Positions 1-8,004 of a DNA stretch of 64,000 nucleotides are shown here, one piece after another. Position numbers and translations under genes: made by a program. The notes beneath the pieces were generated by a model that worked only from the letters and a program-made list of their open reading frames with translations, was not told the DNA's origin and made no database searches. The stretch covers positions 62,001-126,000 of the forward strand of contig NZ_KK211217.1 of assembly GCF_000621165.1 (NCBI RefSeq), read 5' to 3'. Within the stretch, counting starts at the first letter, position 1, and every line of letters starts with the position of its first letter. Source of the DNA: Enterovibrio calviensis DSM 14347 (lineage in GTDB: Bacteria; Pseudomonadota; Gammaproteobacteria; Enterobacterales; Vibrionaceae).

Positions 1-867
1 ACCGCCGTTACGGTTGATACCGTCACAGTCTTTCACTGTACCGATGTTGCCGCAAACTTCGACTTGGTGACCATCAAGAGTGATTGCTGGCAAATCTTTC
101 AGTTTTGCTAGCTCATCTTTCTCTGCGATGAATTCGTCGCGGATCGATTTGAATTTGTTTAGCTCTTCGTTGCTTGGGTTGATCACAATCTTGTTGTTGA
201 TTGCATCAAGTACCAGCATATCGCCGTTGTTCACACGCTTAGTGATATCGTTAGTACCAACGATTGCAGGCAGTTCTAGCGAACGCGCCATGATAGAGGT
301 GTGTGAAGTACGACCGCCGATATCTGTAATGAAGCCCAGAACATAATCGAGGTTGATTTGCGCTGTTTCAGAAGGCGTTAGGTCGTTAGCAACCAAAATA
401 ACTTCTTCATTGATTGAGCTCAAAGACACGATATTGATACCCAGTGCGTTTTTAATGAAACGCGAGCCAATATCACGTACATCTGTTGCGCGCTCTTTTA
501 GGTATTCGTCATCTAAAGACTCAAGCGTTACAGCTTGTTCTTCAATCACGCTATAGATTGCGTATTCAACAGAAGCGTTATTGTCTTTGATGAAAGCTAT
601 GATTTCTTCTTCTAGCTCTTCATCTTCAAGCAGCATGATGTGACCTTCAAAGATTGCTTCTTTCTCTTCACCGAAAGTCGCAAGAGCTTTTTCTTTAATC
701 ACTTCAAGTTGCTGTTTAGATAGTTCACGCGCTTCGAAAAGGCGCTTGATTTGCGCGTCTAGCTGATCAGCTGGAAGCGGGTTTTTGTTGATGACGATGT
801 CATCTTCTTGAAGTAGCAGCGCTTTGCCAAAAGCAATACCAGGAGATGCCAGGATACCTGAAATCAT
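1..867 (-). CDS. ptsI: PTS enzyme I, N-terminal part (cut by window edge)
   Basis: This is the N-terminal 289 codons of phosphoenolpyruvate-protein phosphotransferase, the cytoplasmic enzyme that passes phosphate from PEP to HPr at the start of the sugar phosphotransferase system. The frame starts at the ATG at 865-867 ([16 protein letters not shown]) and stays open to base 1, so the C-terminal PEP-binding domain lies outside. The active-site region [13 protein letters not shown], holding the phosphorylated histidine, is visible. ptsH lies 55 bases upstream on the same strand, the usual ptsH-ptsI order. It is most likely co-transcribed with ptsH. Nothing appears broken in the visible part. 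Confidence 0.97.
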   Translation of the reverse strand, partial: MISGILASPGIAFGKALLLQEDDIVINKNPLPADQLDAQIKRLFEARELSKQQLEVIKEKALATFGEEKEAIFEGHIMLLEDEELEEEIIAFIKDNNASVEYAIYSVIEEQAVTLESLDDEYLKERATDVRDIGSRFIKNALGINIVSLSSINEEVILVANDLTPSETAQINLDYVLGFITDIGGRTSHTSIMARSLELPAIVGTNDITKRVNNGDMLVLDAINNKIVINPSNEELNKFKSIRDEFIAEKDELAKLKDLPAITLDGHQVEVCGNIGTVKDCDGINRNGG

Positions 868-922
868 AGCCTTACCTTACATTTGATCAATTGAAATACT
901 AATGGAAAGAAAAAGAGCTGGA

Positions 923-1180
923 TTATTCCAGCTCGTCCATTAGCTTAACTAGGTGATCAACGGCTTCTTGAGCTTGTGCACCTTCAGCTTTGATAGTAAC
1001 CACAGTACCTTTAGTTAGACCTAGAGTTTGCAGTTTGAACAGGCTAGTTGCGCTTGCTTCTTTACCACCAGATTCAACAGTGACTTTTGCTTCAAAGCTT
1101 TTTGCTTCTTTAACAAACTGAGCAGCAGGACGAGTGTGTAGACCGTTTTCAGCAGTGATTTCTACTTGCTTTTGATACAT
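923..1180 (-). CDS. ptsH: Phosphocarrier protein HPr
   Basis: HPr is an 85-residue cytoplasmic phosphocarrier that takes phosphate from enzyme I and hands it to sugar-specific EIIA domains. The motif around the phosphorylated histidine, [16 protein letters not shown] (residues about 11-26), is intact, and so is the conserved [11 protein letters not shown] segment around the regulatory serine region. Length matches the family (85 residues). It is the first gene of a ptsH-ptsI unit and is separated from cysK by about 317 bases containing the cysK terminator and presumably its own promoter. Confidence 0.98.
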   Translation of the reverse strand: MYQKQVEITAENGLHTRPAAQFVKEAKSFEAKVTVESGGKEASATSLFKLQTLGLTKGTVVTIKAEGAQAQEAVDHLVKLMDELE

Positions 1181-1497
1181 GTTTTACCCCGGTACATTAT
1201 TTATTTAGGTTTATGTATTAAATCTGTGGATAGCTTAAACCGTATGGCCTGTTTTGGCTATCAATGGACGTTAAACTAACCAAGATTTACATGCCCTAGC
1301 TTAATCCAAGTCAATTTTTTGTGACATTTTTCCGTAAATCGATACCTGACTCACTATCGAGTCGAGGATTAAATTCGAGCTGGAAAATAAAAGGCTGGGA
1401 ATTTTTACTAGAGCAGGCAGAAAAAATCAAATAAAAAAGCCCTGTTAGGGCTTTTTTGTTATCGACAATACGATTGTATTTAGGTCAAGAATACCGA
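1181..1497. other. Intergenic region between cysK and ptsH
   Basis: This 317-base stretch has no credible gene. It contains the terminator hairpin behind cysK (about 1434-1457) and an AT-rich part toward ptsH that must hold the ptsHI promoter. I looked for a CRP site; the only half-site (TGTGA near 1319) has no good partner half. Confidence 0.6.
1434..1457. terminator. Bidirectional-looking terminator behind cysK
   Basis: AAAAAGCCC and GGGCTTTTT form a stem around a short TGTTA loop, with an A tract on one side and a T tract on the other. It lies 40 bases beyond the cysK stop codon and would act as the intrinsic terminator of cysK on the minus strand. Confidence 0.85.
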
Positions 1498-2466
1498 TTA
1501 TTGTTGGTTCTCTAGCTCTGTAAAGATGCCGGCAAACAGTGCAGTACTCAGGTAACGCTCACCAGAGCTTGGCAGTATTGTGACAATGTTCTTGTCTGCA
1601 AATTCAGGCAATTCAGCGATTTTATTGGCAGCGACAACAGCAGCACCTGATGAAATACCCGCCAGAATACCTTCTTCTTCCATCAAACGACGAGCCATGG
1701 TGATCGCTTCGTCTGATGTCACCAATACCGTCTTGTCAATCAAAGACAAATCTAGGTTGCCAGGTACGAAGCCTGCGCCGATACCTTGGATTTTGTGTGG
1801 TGCAGGTTGCACGTCATCACCGTTGACTGTTTGCGTGATAACTGGAGACTCAGCGGGCTCAACCGCAACCGTTGTGATTGCTTTGCCTTTGGTGTTTTTA
1901 ATGAAACGGCTAACACCTGTTAGCGTACCACCGGTACCAACACCAGCAACGAATACGTCGATTTCACCTTCAGTATCTTCCCAAATTTCTGGACCAGTGG
2001 TCTTTTCGTGGATTTCTGGGTTTGCTGGGTTATCAAACTGTTGTAGCAACAGATACTTCGCTGGATCAGTAGCAGCAATTTCTTCTGCTTTAGCAATAGC
2101 ACCTTTCATGCCTTTTGCTGCTTCAGTTAGAACAAGATTCGCACCTAGTGCTTTAAGCAACTTACGACGCTCAAGGCTCATTGACTCAGGCATGGTTAGC
2201 GTCAGTTTGTAACCGCGAGCGGCTGCAACATATGCCAATGCGATACCTGTATTACCACTGGTTGGCTCAACCAGCTCAACGCCTGGCTTCAGTGTGCCTT
2301 TTTTCTCGGCATCCCAAATCATGTTTGCACCGATACGGCATTTGACGCTGAAGCTAGGGTTACGCGCTTCAATTTTAACCAACACTTTTCCATTAGATAC
2401 GCGATTTAGGCGTACGAGAGGAGTGTTGCCAATGGTGGTTGTATTGTCTTCGTAAATTTTACCCAT
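1498..2466 (-). CDS. cysK: Cysteine synthase A (O-acetylserine sulfhydrylase)
   Basis: This PLP enzyme makes cysteine from O-acetylserine and sulfide in the cytoplasm. The 322-residue protein from MGKIYEDN carries the PLP lysine motif [10 protein letters not shown], the substrate loop [12 protein letters not shown], the glycine-rich phosphate cup [10 protein letters not shown] and the C-terminal [12 protein letters not shown] segment, all typical of CysK. I chose the ATG ending at 2466 because it has a purine-rich AAGGAA upstream and matches family starts. An in-frame upstream start at 2532 would add 22 non-conserved residues. The gene lies between ptsH and cysZ, a synteny common in gammaproteobacteria. 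Confidence 0.97.
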   Translation of the reverse strand: MGKIYEDNTTTIGNTPLVRLNRVSNGKVLVKIEARNPSFSVKCRIGANMIWDAEKKGTLKPGVELVEPTSGNTGIALAYVAAARGYKLTLTMPESMSLERRKLLKALGANLVLTEAAKGMKGAIAKAEEIAATDPAKYLLLQQFDNPANPEIHEKTTGPEIWEDTEGEIDVFVAGVGTGGTLTGVSRFIKNTKGKAITTVAVEPAESPVITQTVNGDDVQPAPHKIQGIGAGFVPGNLDLSLIDKTVLVTSDEAITMARRLMEEEGILAGISSGAAVVAANKIAELPEFADKNIVTILPSSGERYLSTALFAGIFTELENQQ

Positions 2467-2619
2467 CTTCTTCGTTCCTTCGGTTTGTTGGGGAGTACGA
2501 TTAAGAGCATAACTTTCTTTCTGAAATTGCAAAGGAATCGTTAGTTATATCTTATTGTTATCGATTTGGTTTCAGATGAAGTTCTCAAAAAAAGGCGAAA
2601 TCTTAGTCAAAACACCTTG

Positions 2620-2655
2620 TTGCGTCGTTGTTCATGATGATGAACAACGACGCAA
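2620..2655. repeat. Perfect 16-bp inverted repeat between cysK and cysZ
   Basis: Two exact 16-base arms (2620-2635 and 2640-2655, starting TTGCGTCGTTG) are separated by 4 bases. The hairpin follows the cysZ stop codon on the minus strand and could end transcription, but the following sequence has only a short T run some bases later. It could also be a dispersed palindromic element. Confidence 0.7.
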
Positions 2656-2694
2656 GTAACGTTGAAAGGCAATTTATTGGTGTCGGTGAGGGGA

Positions 2695-3456
2695 TTAGTA
2701 GCGAGCGAGTTGATCTCGATACTTGTCTACCCACATGGCTGTAGCGCCACAAACGGCGGCTGGCATGACGAACAGGTTCAGTATTGGAGTCATAGTGAAC
2801 ACCATGACTAATGCGCCAAAGCTCATGGTTGCACCTTTTTGTTCGCGCAATGTGGCTTTCATGTTCTGAAACGGCACGCGGTGATTGTCGAACGGGTAAT
2901 CGCAATACTGGATCCCCATCATCCATGCACTAAATAGAAACCACAGCACTGGGCCTAGCGTTTGACCGACAACGGGTATCCACATGAGCAACAGTAAGCC
3001 GAGGGCTTTTGGCAGGTAGTACCAAAGTTTTTGCCATTCGCGTTTAAACACACGAGGCAGATCTTTAACCACGTCAGTAATACCGTCATCAGGAGGGCGC
3101 TTCCCTGTTAACTTAGCTTCTAAGTGTTCTGCAAGAAGGCCGTTAAATGGGGCGGCAATCCAGTTGGCAACGGTACTAAAGAAATAAGAACAGATCACAA
3201 GCACGGCGATGGCAAGTAATGGCCAAAGCAGATAGGAAAGCCAGCTAAGTATATCGGGTAGGTAGGCTAACCATCCGTTGATCCAATCACTAAGCTGTGA
3301 AAGCACTACGCCAATCAAGGTTCCCATGAGCAGTAAGTTGACCAGCAGTGGAATGATCACAAAGCGGCGAACGCCGGGTGTGAATGCCAATGAAAAGCCG
3401 CGCAAAAAATAACTGGCGCCAGAGGCGGGCTGTTTGGCGAATTGAGTGGGTGTCAT
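2695..3456 (-). CDS. cysZ: Sulfate transporter CysZ
   Basis: CysZ is an inner-membrane protein that brings sulfate into the cell for cysteine synthesis. The 253-residue protein has the characteristic N-terminal [20 protein letters not shown] segment, several long hydrophobic stretches (about residues 30-55, 70-100, 150-175 and 205-230) and the [20 protein letters not shown] region. The chosen ATG (MTPTQFAK) has a strong AGGAGA ribosome-binding site; an upstream frame start at 3498 lacks one. It sits beside cysK, as in related bacteria, and diverges from zipA. Confidence 0.93.
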   Translation of the reverse strand: MTPTQFAKQPASGASYFLRGFSLAFTPGVRRFVIIPLLVNLLLMGTLIGVVLSQLSDWINGWLAYLPDILSWLSYLLWPLLAIAVLVICSYFFSTVANWIAAPFNGLLAEHLEAKLTGKRPPDDGITDVVKDLPRVFKREWQKLWYYLPKALGLLLLMWIPVVGQTLGPVLWFLFSAWMMGIQYCDYPFDNHRVPFQNMKATLREQKGATMSFGALVMVFTMTPILNLFVMPAAVCGATAMWVDKYRDQLARY

Positions 3457-3723
3457 AGTCTCTCCTAAATGTTTCTCCCACAATGTTAACGGTTTCACAA
3501 TGAGATTGGCAATTTACGTTTTGGATGAATTTTTGGGTCAGCTTATTGTCAAAACCTCGAAAGAACAGTGACTTTTTGAGTGTTCTGGCGGTATGGACGT
3601 TAACTTTTATACACTTTTTGGTACAGTAGTCAGCTAATGGTATGTGCGACATTGCCAAAGGTTGTACCAAGGTGTTTAGATGGGTACTCCGTTCGTCGTT
3701 AATTGGATAGATGCTGAGATTAA

Positions 3724-4716
3724 ATGATGCAGGAATTGCGCCTTGTTTTAATCATTTTGGGAGCTGTGGCTATTGCAGCATTGTTGCTTCATGGCCTATG
3801 GACCAGTAGGAAAGAAAAACCTGCCAAATTTGGTGAAAAGCCAATAGGTAAATTGTCAGATGCCGATGAGACTGGGTTCGACCAAGATGGTATTGGATCT
3901 GTTCGAGTTGTTCGTTCTGGTAGTGAAGACAAGCCAAAAGCGGATCGTAAAGAACCAGGGCTAAGCTTCGGCGATAAGTCTGAGGTGGATCCGTTGTTCG
4001 CGTCTGAATCTGGTGCGGACGTGACGCTTGAAAAAGAGCGAGACATCGATTTACCTGCTTTTTCAGCGTCTGATGTTGAAGAGTCAACGCCTGTTGCCTC
4101 AGAGAGCACTCAGCCATCGAAAACGTCGCCGCCCGTCGATTTTTATCAAACCCATGACGATGAGATTGATGTCGTGGTGAAAGATGATGCCATCACTGAA
4201 CGTGAAACGGGCACAGATGCGCATGCTATGATTGATGATGCTTCTGATGTGGTTGACGATGGTGATTTAGCGGCAGAGGAAGAAAGCCCTAAAGCGCCAG
4301 AGCAGCAAGTGTTGATCATCAACGTTCAATCCGGTGCCAATAAAGAGTTCAACGGCGAGGAGCTGATTAATTGTCTCGAACAACACGGGATGATTTTTGG
4401 TGAGATGGAAATTTATCATCGTCATGCTGATCTTGCTGGAACGGGGCAGGTGCTGTTTAGCGCTGCCAACATGTTTAACCCGGGTAGTTTCCCATTGGCG
4501 ACCATTCACCATTTCACCACACCGGGTATTACGCTATTCATGACGTTGCCGTGTTATGGCGAGGCGGAGCAGAACTTCAAGCTGATGCTTCAAACCGCTC
4601 AACAAGTCGCGGATCAACTGGGCGGCTTAGTTACCGATGATAACCGTTCAATGATGACGCCACAGCGTTTAGACAGCTACAGAGACAAGATTAAGCAGTT
4701 TCACTCTCATGCTTAA
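3724..4716 (+). CDS. zipA: Cell division protein ZipA
   Basis: ZipA anchors FtsZ to the inner membrane at the division site. The 330-residue protein shows the expected layout: an N-terminal membrane anchor (MMQELRLVLIILGAVAIAAL), a long acidic and serine/proline-rich linker (about residues 30-190), and the C-terminal FtsZ-binding domain starting EQQVLIINVQSG and including the FGEMEIYHRH and TPGITLFMTLP segments. Two adjacent ATG codons are possible starts (3724 and 3727). It diverges from cysZ. In many relatives ligA follows zipA directly; here ligA is about 9.6 kb away with unrelated genes between. Confidence 0.95.
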   Translation: MMQELRLVLIILGAVAIAALLLHGLWTSRKEKPAKFGEKPIGKLSDADETGFDQDGIGSVRVVRSGSEDKPKADRKEPGLSFGDKSEVDPLFASESGADVTLEKERDIDLPAFSASDVEESTPVASESTQPSKTSPPVDFYQTHDDEIDVVVKDDAITERETGTDAHAMIDDASDVVDDGDLAAEEESPKAPEQQVLIINVQSGANKEFNGEELINCLEQHGMIFGEMEIYHRHADLAGTGQVLFSAANMFNPGSFPLATIHHFTTPGITLFMTLPCYGEAEQNFKLMLQTAQQVADQLGGLVTDDNRSMMTPQRLDSYRDKIKQFHSHA

Positions 4717-4739
4717 TCAATAAAAGTGCTCATAAAAAA

Positions 4740-4764
4740 CGCCCCTATTGCTAGGGGCGTTTTG
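4740..4764. terminator. Terminator between zipA and the AA10 gene
   Basis: CGCCCC and GGGGCG arms (4740-4759) around an ATTG-type loop are preceded by an A run and followed by TTTT. Placed between two convergent genes, it could serve both zipA and the monooxygenase gene. Confidence 0.85.
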
Positions 4765-4808
4765 CGTTTAAGGTTTGTTGAATAAAGTTCTTGTTTACCT
4801 AGGTGCTA

Positions 4809-6377
4809 TTACTTCACTTCGCCCCATGGACCGCCGTTAGTCGGTAGGTCGCCTTTCGTCCACCACTTCGCTTTGTAGCTCTTGCCACTGTATTCAACAA
4901 TGTCACCACCAGAGTATGCCACGCCTTTACTCCAGCTTTGATTCACGCCACTTTCTGATGTCCACACTGCGGATGCGCCAGGCTCTTCGCCTTTGTTCCA
5001 CCACTGTGCCGTGTAGTTAGTGCCAAGGTGTAAAACCGTATCCCCAGCGACATAAACTTTCGATGCATCCCAGTCGCTTTCACCAACTGGAGCTGATGCT
5101 TTCACGTTGATGGTGATAGTGGTTTGTGATGTCGCATTGCCATCGGTTGCGATCACGGTAATTACCTCTGTTAGGTCTATCGTGGTGTTTGGCGCAACAT
5201 AGGACAAGGTTGCAGCGTTGCCGTTGACGGTCAGTGTTCCAGCACTTGCGGTAAAGCTAATCGCATCATTTTCTGCATCTGTCGCTGAAATTGAGATACT
5301 AGTACTTTTCCCGCTATCGACAGTGACTGACGACGGTGCGTTGATGACGGGCGCAGTGTTTGCAACCGGCTTTTTCACTTCAAGTTGGAAGCTGGCATCT
5401 TTGTCTTTTACAAAGACCAGGTTGCCGTAAAGGTCGCTGTTGTCCCAAGCGACAACGCCATTCGGATCGATCTTGCCGACTTTTGCCGAACTTGATGATG
5501 CATTCACTGAGTCAGCGATTTGCTGTGCCCATACCGATTCGACGTCGTTATTCGCATCAATAGGAAGCTTTTCAAACACAGTCTCTGAACCATTACCGTC
5601 AAATACACGGAACCAAACGGTATCGCCTTGAACTGCATCGGTTGTGGATTTCACAAAGCCGCCAATGCTTGACCATGTAGGCGCGATAACATCGCCACCA
5701 AAGCTTAAGTCGCTACAGTTGTAGAAGCCTTCGCCTGCTGGGTCATCTCGCTGCCATCGTGAATACAGAACTGCATTGCCTGTACGCTCTGTCGGTAGCG
5801 TGATCTGCATTTGGTAGTATTTCTTTTCATTGATCACAACCACAGGAACATTGCCGAACTCGGCAATGAGATCCAAATCTGACCATGCCAATGCATCGGT
5901 GGCTGAGTTGTAGCCTGCATTTGATAGATAGATTTTCCAAATGCTTGGGTTATGTGGGGTGGATGCGCGATAGAGTAAAGTTAATTTGCCGTTGGCAGCG
6001 GGATCTATCGGGGTGGTTTGCCATTCAGATGACGGAATGTCGAGACCCGCTTTTTTAGGGTCGGCCGCCGCACACAATGTGCCATCAGGAATAGCGGCCT
6101 CTACTGCAGCTTGACTATTGAAATTGGAAACCAGCTTGGCAAATTCAGGTTTTTGAACAAACGGAAACCAGCCAGATTCTTTAAATGCGGCGCGACAAGC
6201 GGCATTAGGAATGGTTGAACCGCTGGTTGAGTCCCAGTATCCGCCATCGCGGTCACAGACTTCCTGACGCGCCGGCGGATAGTCCATATAACCATGCGCA
6301 GCGGCGAATTGTGACACCATTGCTGATGATATTGCGGTGAGCACGGCGACATAGGGTAAGTGTCGAGTTCGTGACAT
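4809..6377 (-). CDS. Secreted AA10 lytic polysaccharide monooxygenase with two CBM5/12-like modules
   Basis: This is a 522-residue secreted copper enzyme that cleaves chitin, or possibly cellulose, oxidatively. A signal peptide ends in QFAAA, so the mature chain begins with His28 (HGYMDYPPARQ), the N-terminal histidine of the copper brace. The second copper ligand is probably the His in STPHNPSIW, and an axial Phe/Tyr is seen in GEGFYNCSDLSF. After the catalytic domain (about 28-230) come an intermediate region, an Ig/cadherin-like domain (about 343-428) and two tandem carbohydrate-binding modules with the AQWWNKGEEPG and AKWWTKGDLP motifs. The aromatic WW pairs favour chitin binding. The chitoporin-like gene at 16.9 kb supports a chitin role. 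Confidence 0.92.
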   Translation of the reverse strand: MSRTRHLPYVAVLTAISSAMVSQFAAAHGYMDYPPARQEVCDRDGGYWDSTSGSTIPNAACRAAFKESGWFPFVQKPEFAKLVSNFNSQAAVEAAIPDGTLCAAADPKKAGLDIPSSEWQTTPIDPAANGKLTLLYRASTPHNPSIWKIYLSNAGYNSATDALAWSDLDLIAEFGNVPVVVINEKKYYQMQITLPTERTGNAVLYSRWQRDDPAGEGFYNCSDLSFGGDVIAPTWSSIGGFVKSTTDAVQGDTVWFRVFDGNGSETVFEKLPIDANNDVESVWAQQIADSVNASSSSAKVGKIDPNGVVAWDNSDLYGNLVFVKDKDASFQLEVKKPVANTAPVINAPSSVTVDSGKSTSISISATDAENDAISFTASAGTLTVNGNAATLSYVAPNTTIDLTEVITVIATDGNATSQTTITINVKASAPVGESDWDASKVYVAGDTVLHLGTNYTAQWWNKGEEPGASAVWTSESGVNQSWSKGVAYSGGDIVEYSGKSYKAKWWTKGDLPTNGGPWGEVK

Positions 6378-6709
6378 GATATTTCCTCTAGTGTTGGTTG
6401 TTTTTAGTATTTTTTTGTTTGTGCACTAGAGGTTGTGTCATTTTTTTGGCGAGGTTCAATTTGAGTTTCATACAAATTAAGGGTCACTCGAAAAAGAAAC
6501 TGACTTGTTACAAAATGGTGAAAAAACACCATTAAAACAGGAAGGTAAATCACTAAAAGCGTGTATTTCCGTTTTAATGACTGACAGCTTAACTTGTTGA
6601 GCTATATAGACTAAATGGCATTGCGGTGTAGGTGAGGGCAGGGCTGTGGGAATACAGAGGAAGTGAGAAGGAAAGCCCTTCTCACTTCTCGTTTAGTCAA
6701 ATAGAGTTA
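6378..6709. other. Intergenic region upstream of the AA10 gene
   Basis: No gene is apparent in these 332 bases. The part nearest 6377 should hold the promoter of the AA10 gene; no operator was recognised with confidence. The part nearest 6710 holds a hairpin behind scsC. Confidence 0.6.
6661..6687 (-). terminator. Hairpin behind the scs cluster
   Basis: Arms AAGTGAGAAGG and CCTTCTCACTT form an 11-bp stem with a 5-base loop just beyond the ScsC stop codon. There is no strong T tract on the minus strand, so it may be an RNA-stabilising hairpin as much as a terminator. Confidence 0.5.
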
Positions 6710-7450
6710 TTAGGACTTATTGAGTGCTGATTCAATCAGAGGGGCAAGTTTCTCTGCGGGTAAGTAACCTGGAACCACTTCATCACCAATGATCATGGCA
6801 GGCGTGCCACGAAGACCTAATTGTTGAAACAAGGTGTAGTTTTTCTCGACCATCTCATCGGTCGCTTCCTGATGCTTGAGTTGATCTCGTGTACCTGTTT
6901 TATCTGCAATACGTGCTAACGAGCGCTGATCATGAGCACTTGGTTTGGTGAGGAGTAATTGGTGAACATCGAAAAACTTTTCACGATCTTGCTGCCAAAC
7001 GTTGAGCGCATACGCCGCTGAGTTCATGTCCGACAAAGGCGCGCCCATTTCTTTCAATGGTACATAAATATTGACCACTTTAACGTCTGGGTAGGCTTTG
7101 GCCATGTCTAGGAGAACGGGATCAAGGCGTTTACAGAACGGACAGTTGTAGTCTGTAAAGTTGATGATCGTTAGCTTAGGTTCCGTTGCGCCAAACTGCG
7201 TGTGTTTTGGATTGCGATAGAGATAGTCATCATTGGCAGCTATTATGCTCTTGAAGCCTTGTTGCTGGGCCACATATTGGGTCAGGCTTTGATGCAAGCC
7301 TGAAATGATATCTGGGTTTTGTTCCAACAATACATTGATGTCATTGAGTTGCTGCTGCTGTGCTTCGTTCAATGACGCTTCAGACAGTGCGTTGAAAGAT
7401 GTCAGTGTGGTGAACATCGCCAAAAGCGCGGAAAATAGTTTATTTTTCAT
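6710..7450 (-). CDS. scsC: ScsC-like periplasmic thiol oxidoreductase (DsbA/DsbG fold)
   Basis: This 246-residue periplasmic thioredoxin-fold protein probably exchanges or isomerises disulfides. A signal peptide (MKNKLFSALLAMFTTLTSFNALSEA) is followed by a helical, Gln-rich N-terminal extension (about residues 27-75), then the thioredoxin domain with the CPFC active site (DYNCPFCKRLDP) and the cis-proline loop GTPAMIIG. Trimerising ScsC proteins such as that of Proteus have an N-terminal extension of this kind. It is the last gene of the unit and lies downstream of ScsD and ScsB, its likely reductase. I took the ATG at 7450; the upstream in-frame start would spoil the signal peptide. Confidence 0.87.
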   Translation of the reverse strand: MKNKLFSALLAMFTTLTSFNALSEASLNEAQQQQLNDINVLLEQNPDIISGLHQSLTQYVAQQQGFKSIIAANDDYLYRNPKHTQFGATEPKLTIINFTDYNCPFCKRLDPVLLDMAKAYPDVKVVNIYVPLKEMGAPLSDMNSAAYALNVWQQDREKFFDVHQLLLTKPSAHDQRSLARIADKTGTRDQLKHQEATDEMVEKNYTLFQQLGLRGTPAMIIGDEVVPGYLPAEKLAPLIESALNKS

Positions 7451-7467
7451 TTTGTACTCATCAATTA

Positions 7468-8004
7468 TTAGGAAAACCACAGGCGAGCCAGCAGACCCGG
7501 CGGCGTAGTAATACCTGTGGTTATAGATTCAATCTTGCCATCTTTGATAATGACGATGGTGGGTGTTGCTTGGACTCCCCATTGCTGTCCAATCGCGCCT
7601 CTCTCATCATTGACGGTATCAAACTCAAGATCATGACTATTGAGATAACCGCTGACTCGTCGGTTGTCGCCAGACGTCATGGCAATGGATACCACTTGAT
7701 AAGAATCGGACAGCCAATCAACGGTTGGCGTGACAAACTTGCACGCTGGACACCATGTCGCCCAGAAATAAAGCACGACGGGTTCATCACGACTGGCTGT
7801 GATTAAGTCGATGGTGTCTCCCGATATTGTGGTCAGTACCGTGGGTGGCACAGTGCCTTTTGGCATGTCTTGGGTTCGCCACCAATCTATCGCGAACGTC
7901 ATGATGCTGAAGAGTACGATCAAGGTCGCCAACTCTTTCAGCCACCACGTTGGGTTCTTCCATTTGCTTTTGGGTTTCACTTGTTGCGGCGTGTTGTCAC
8001 TCAT
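7468..8004 (-). CDS. scsD: ScsD-like membrane-anchored thioredoxin
   Basis: The 178-residue protein has one N-terminal membrane anchor (about residues 28-46, LATLIVLFSIMTFAIDWW) and a periplasmic thioredoxin/TlpA-like domain with the WCPAC active site (FWATWCPACKFVTP) and a GVQATPTIVII cis-proline loop. It probably receives electrons from ScsB and reduces periplasmic partners. The start codon (MSDNTPQQ) overlaps the end of scsB by a few bases, so the two genes are translationally linked; ScsC starts 17 bases after its stop. The gene order ScsB-ScsD-ScsC differs from the Salmonella order scsB-C-D. Confidence 0.88.
   Translation of the reverse strand: MSDNTPQQVKPKSKWKNPTWWLKELATLIVLFSIMTFAIDWWRTQDMPKGTVPPTVLTTISGDTIDLITASRDEPVVLYFWATWCPACKFVTPTVDWLSDSYQVVSIAMTSGDNRRVSGYLNSHDLEFDTVNDERGAIGQQWGVQATPTIVIIKDGKIESITTGITTPPGLLARLWFS

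Noticed and set aside
1300-1345. Possible CRP site before ptsH
   Set aside because: Only one half-site (TGTGA) is good; the total match is about half of the core positions.
1580-2212. 210-codon open frame on the plus strand inside cysK
   Set aside because: It is antisense to a clearly conserved gene, is Ser/Ala/Pro-rich and has no recognisable motif or ribosome-binding site.
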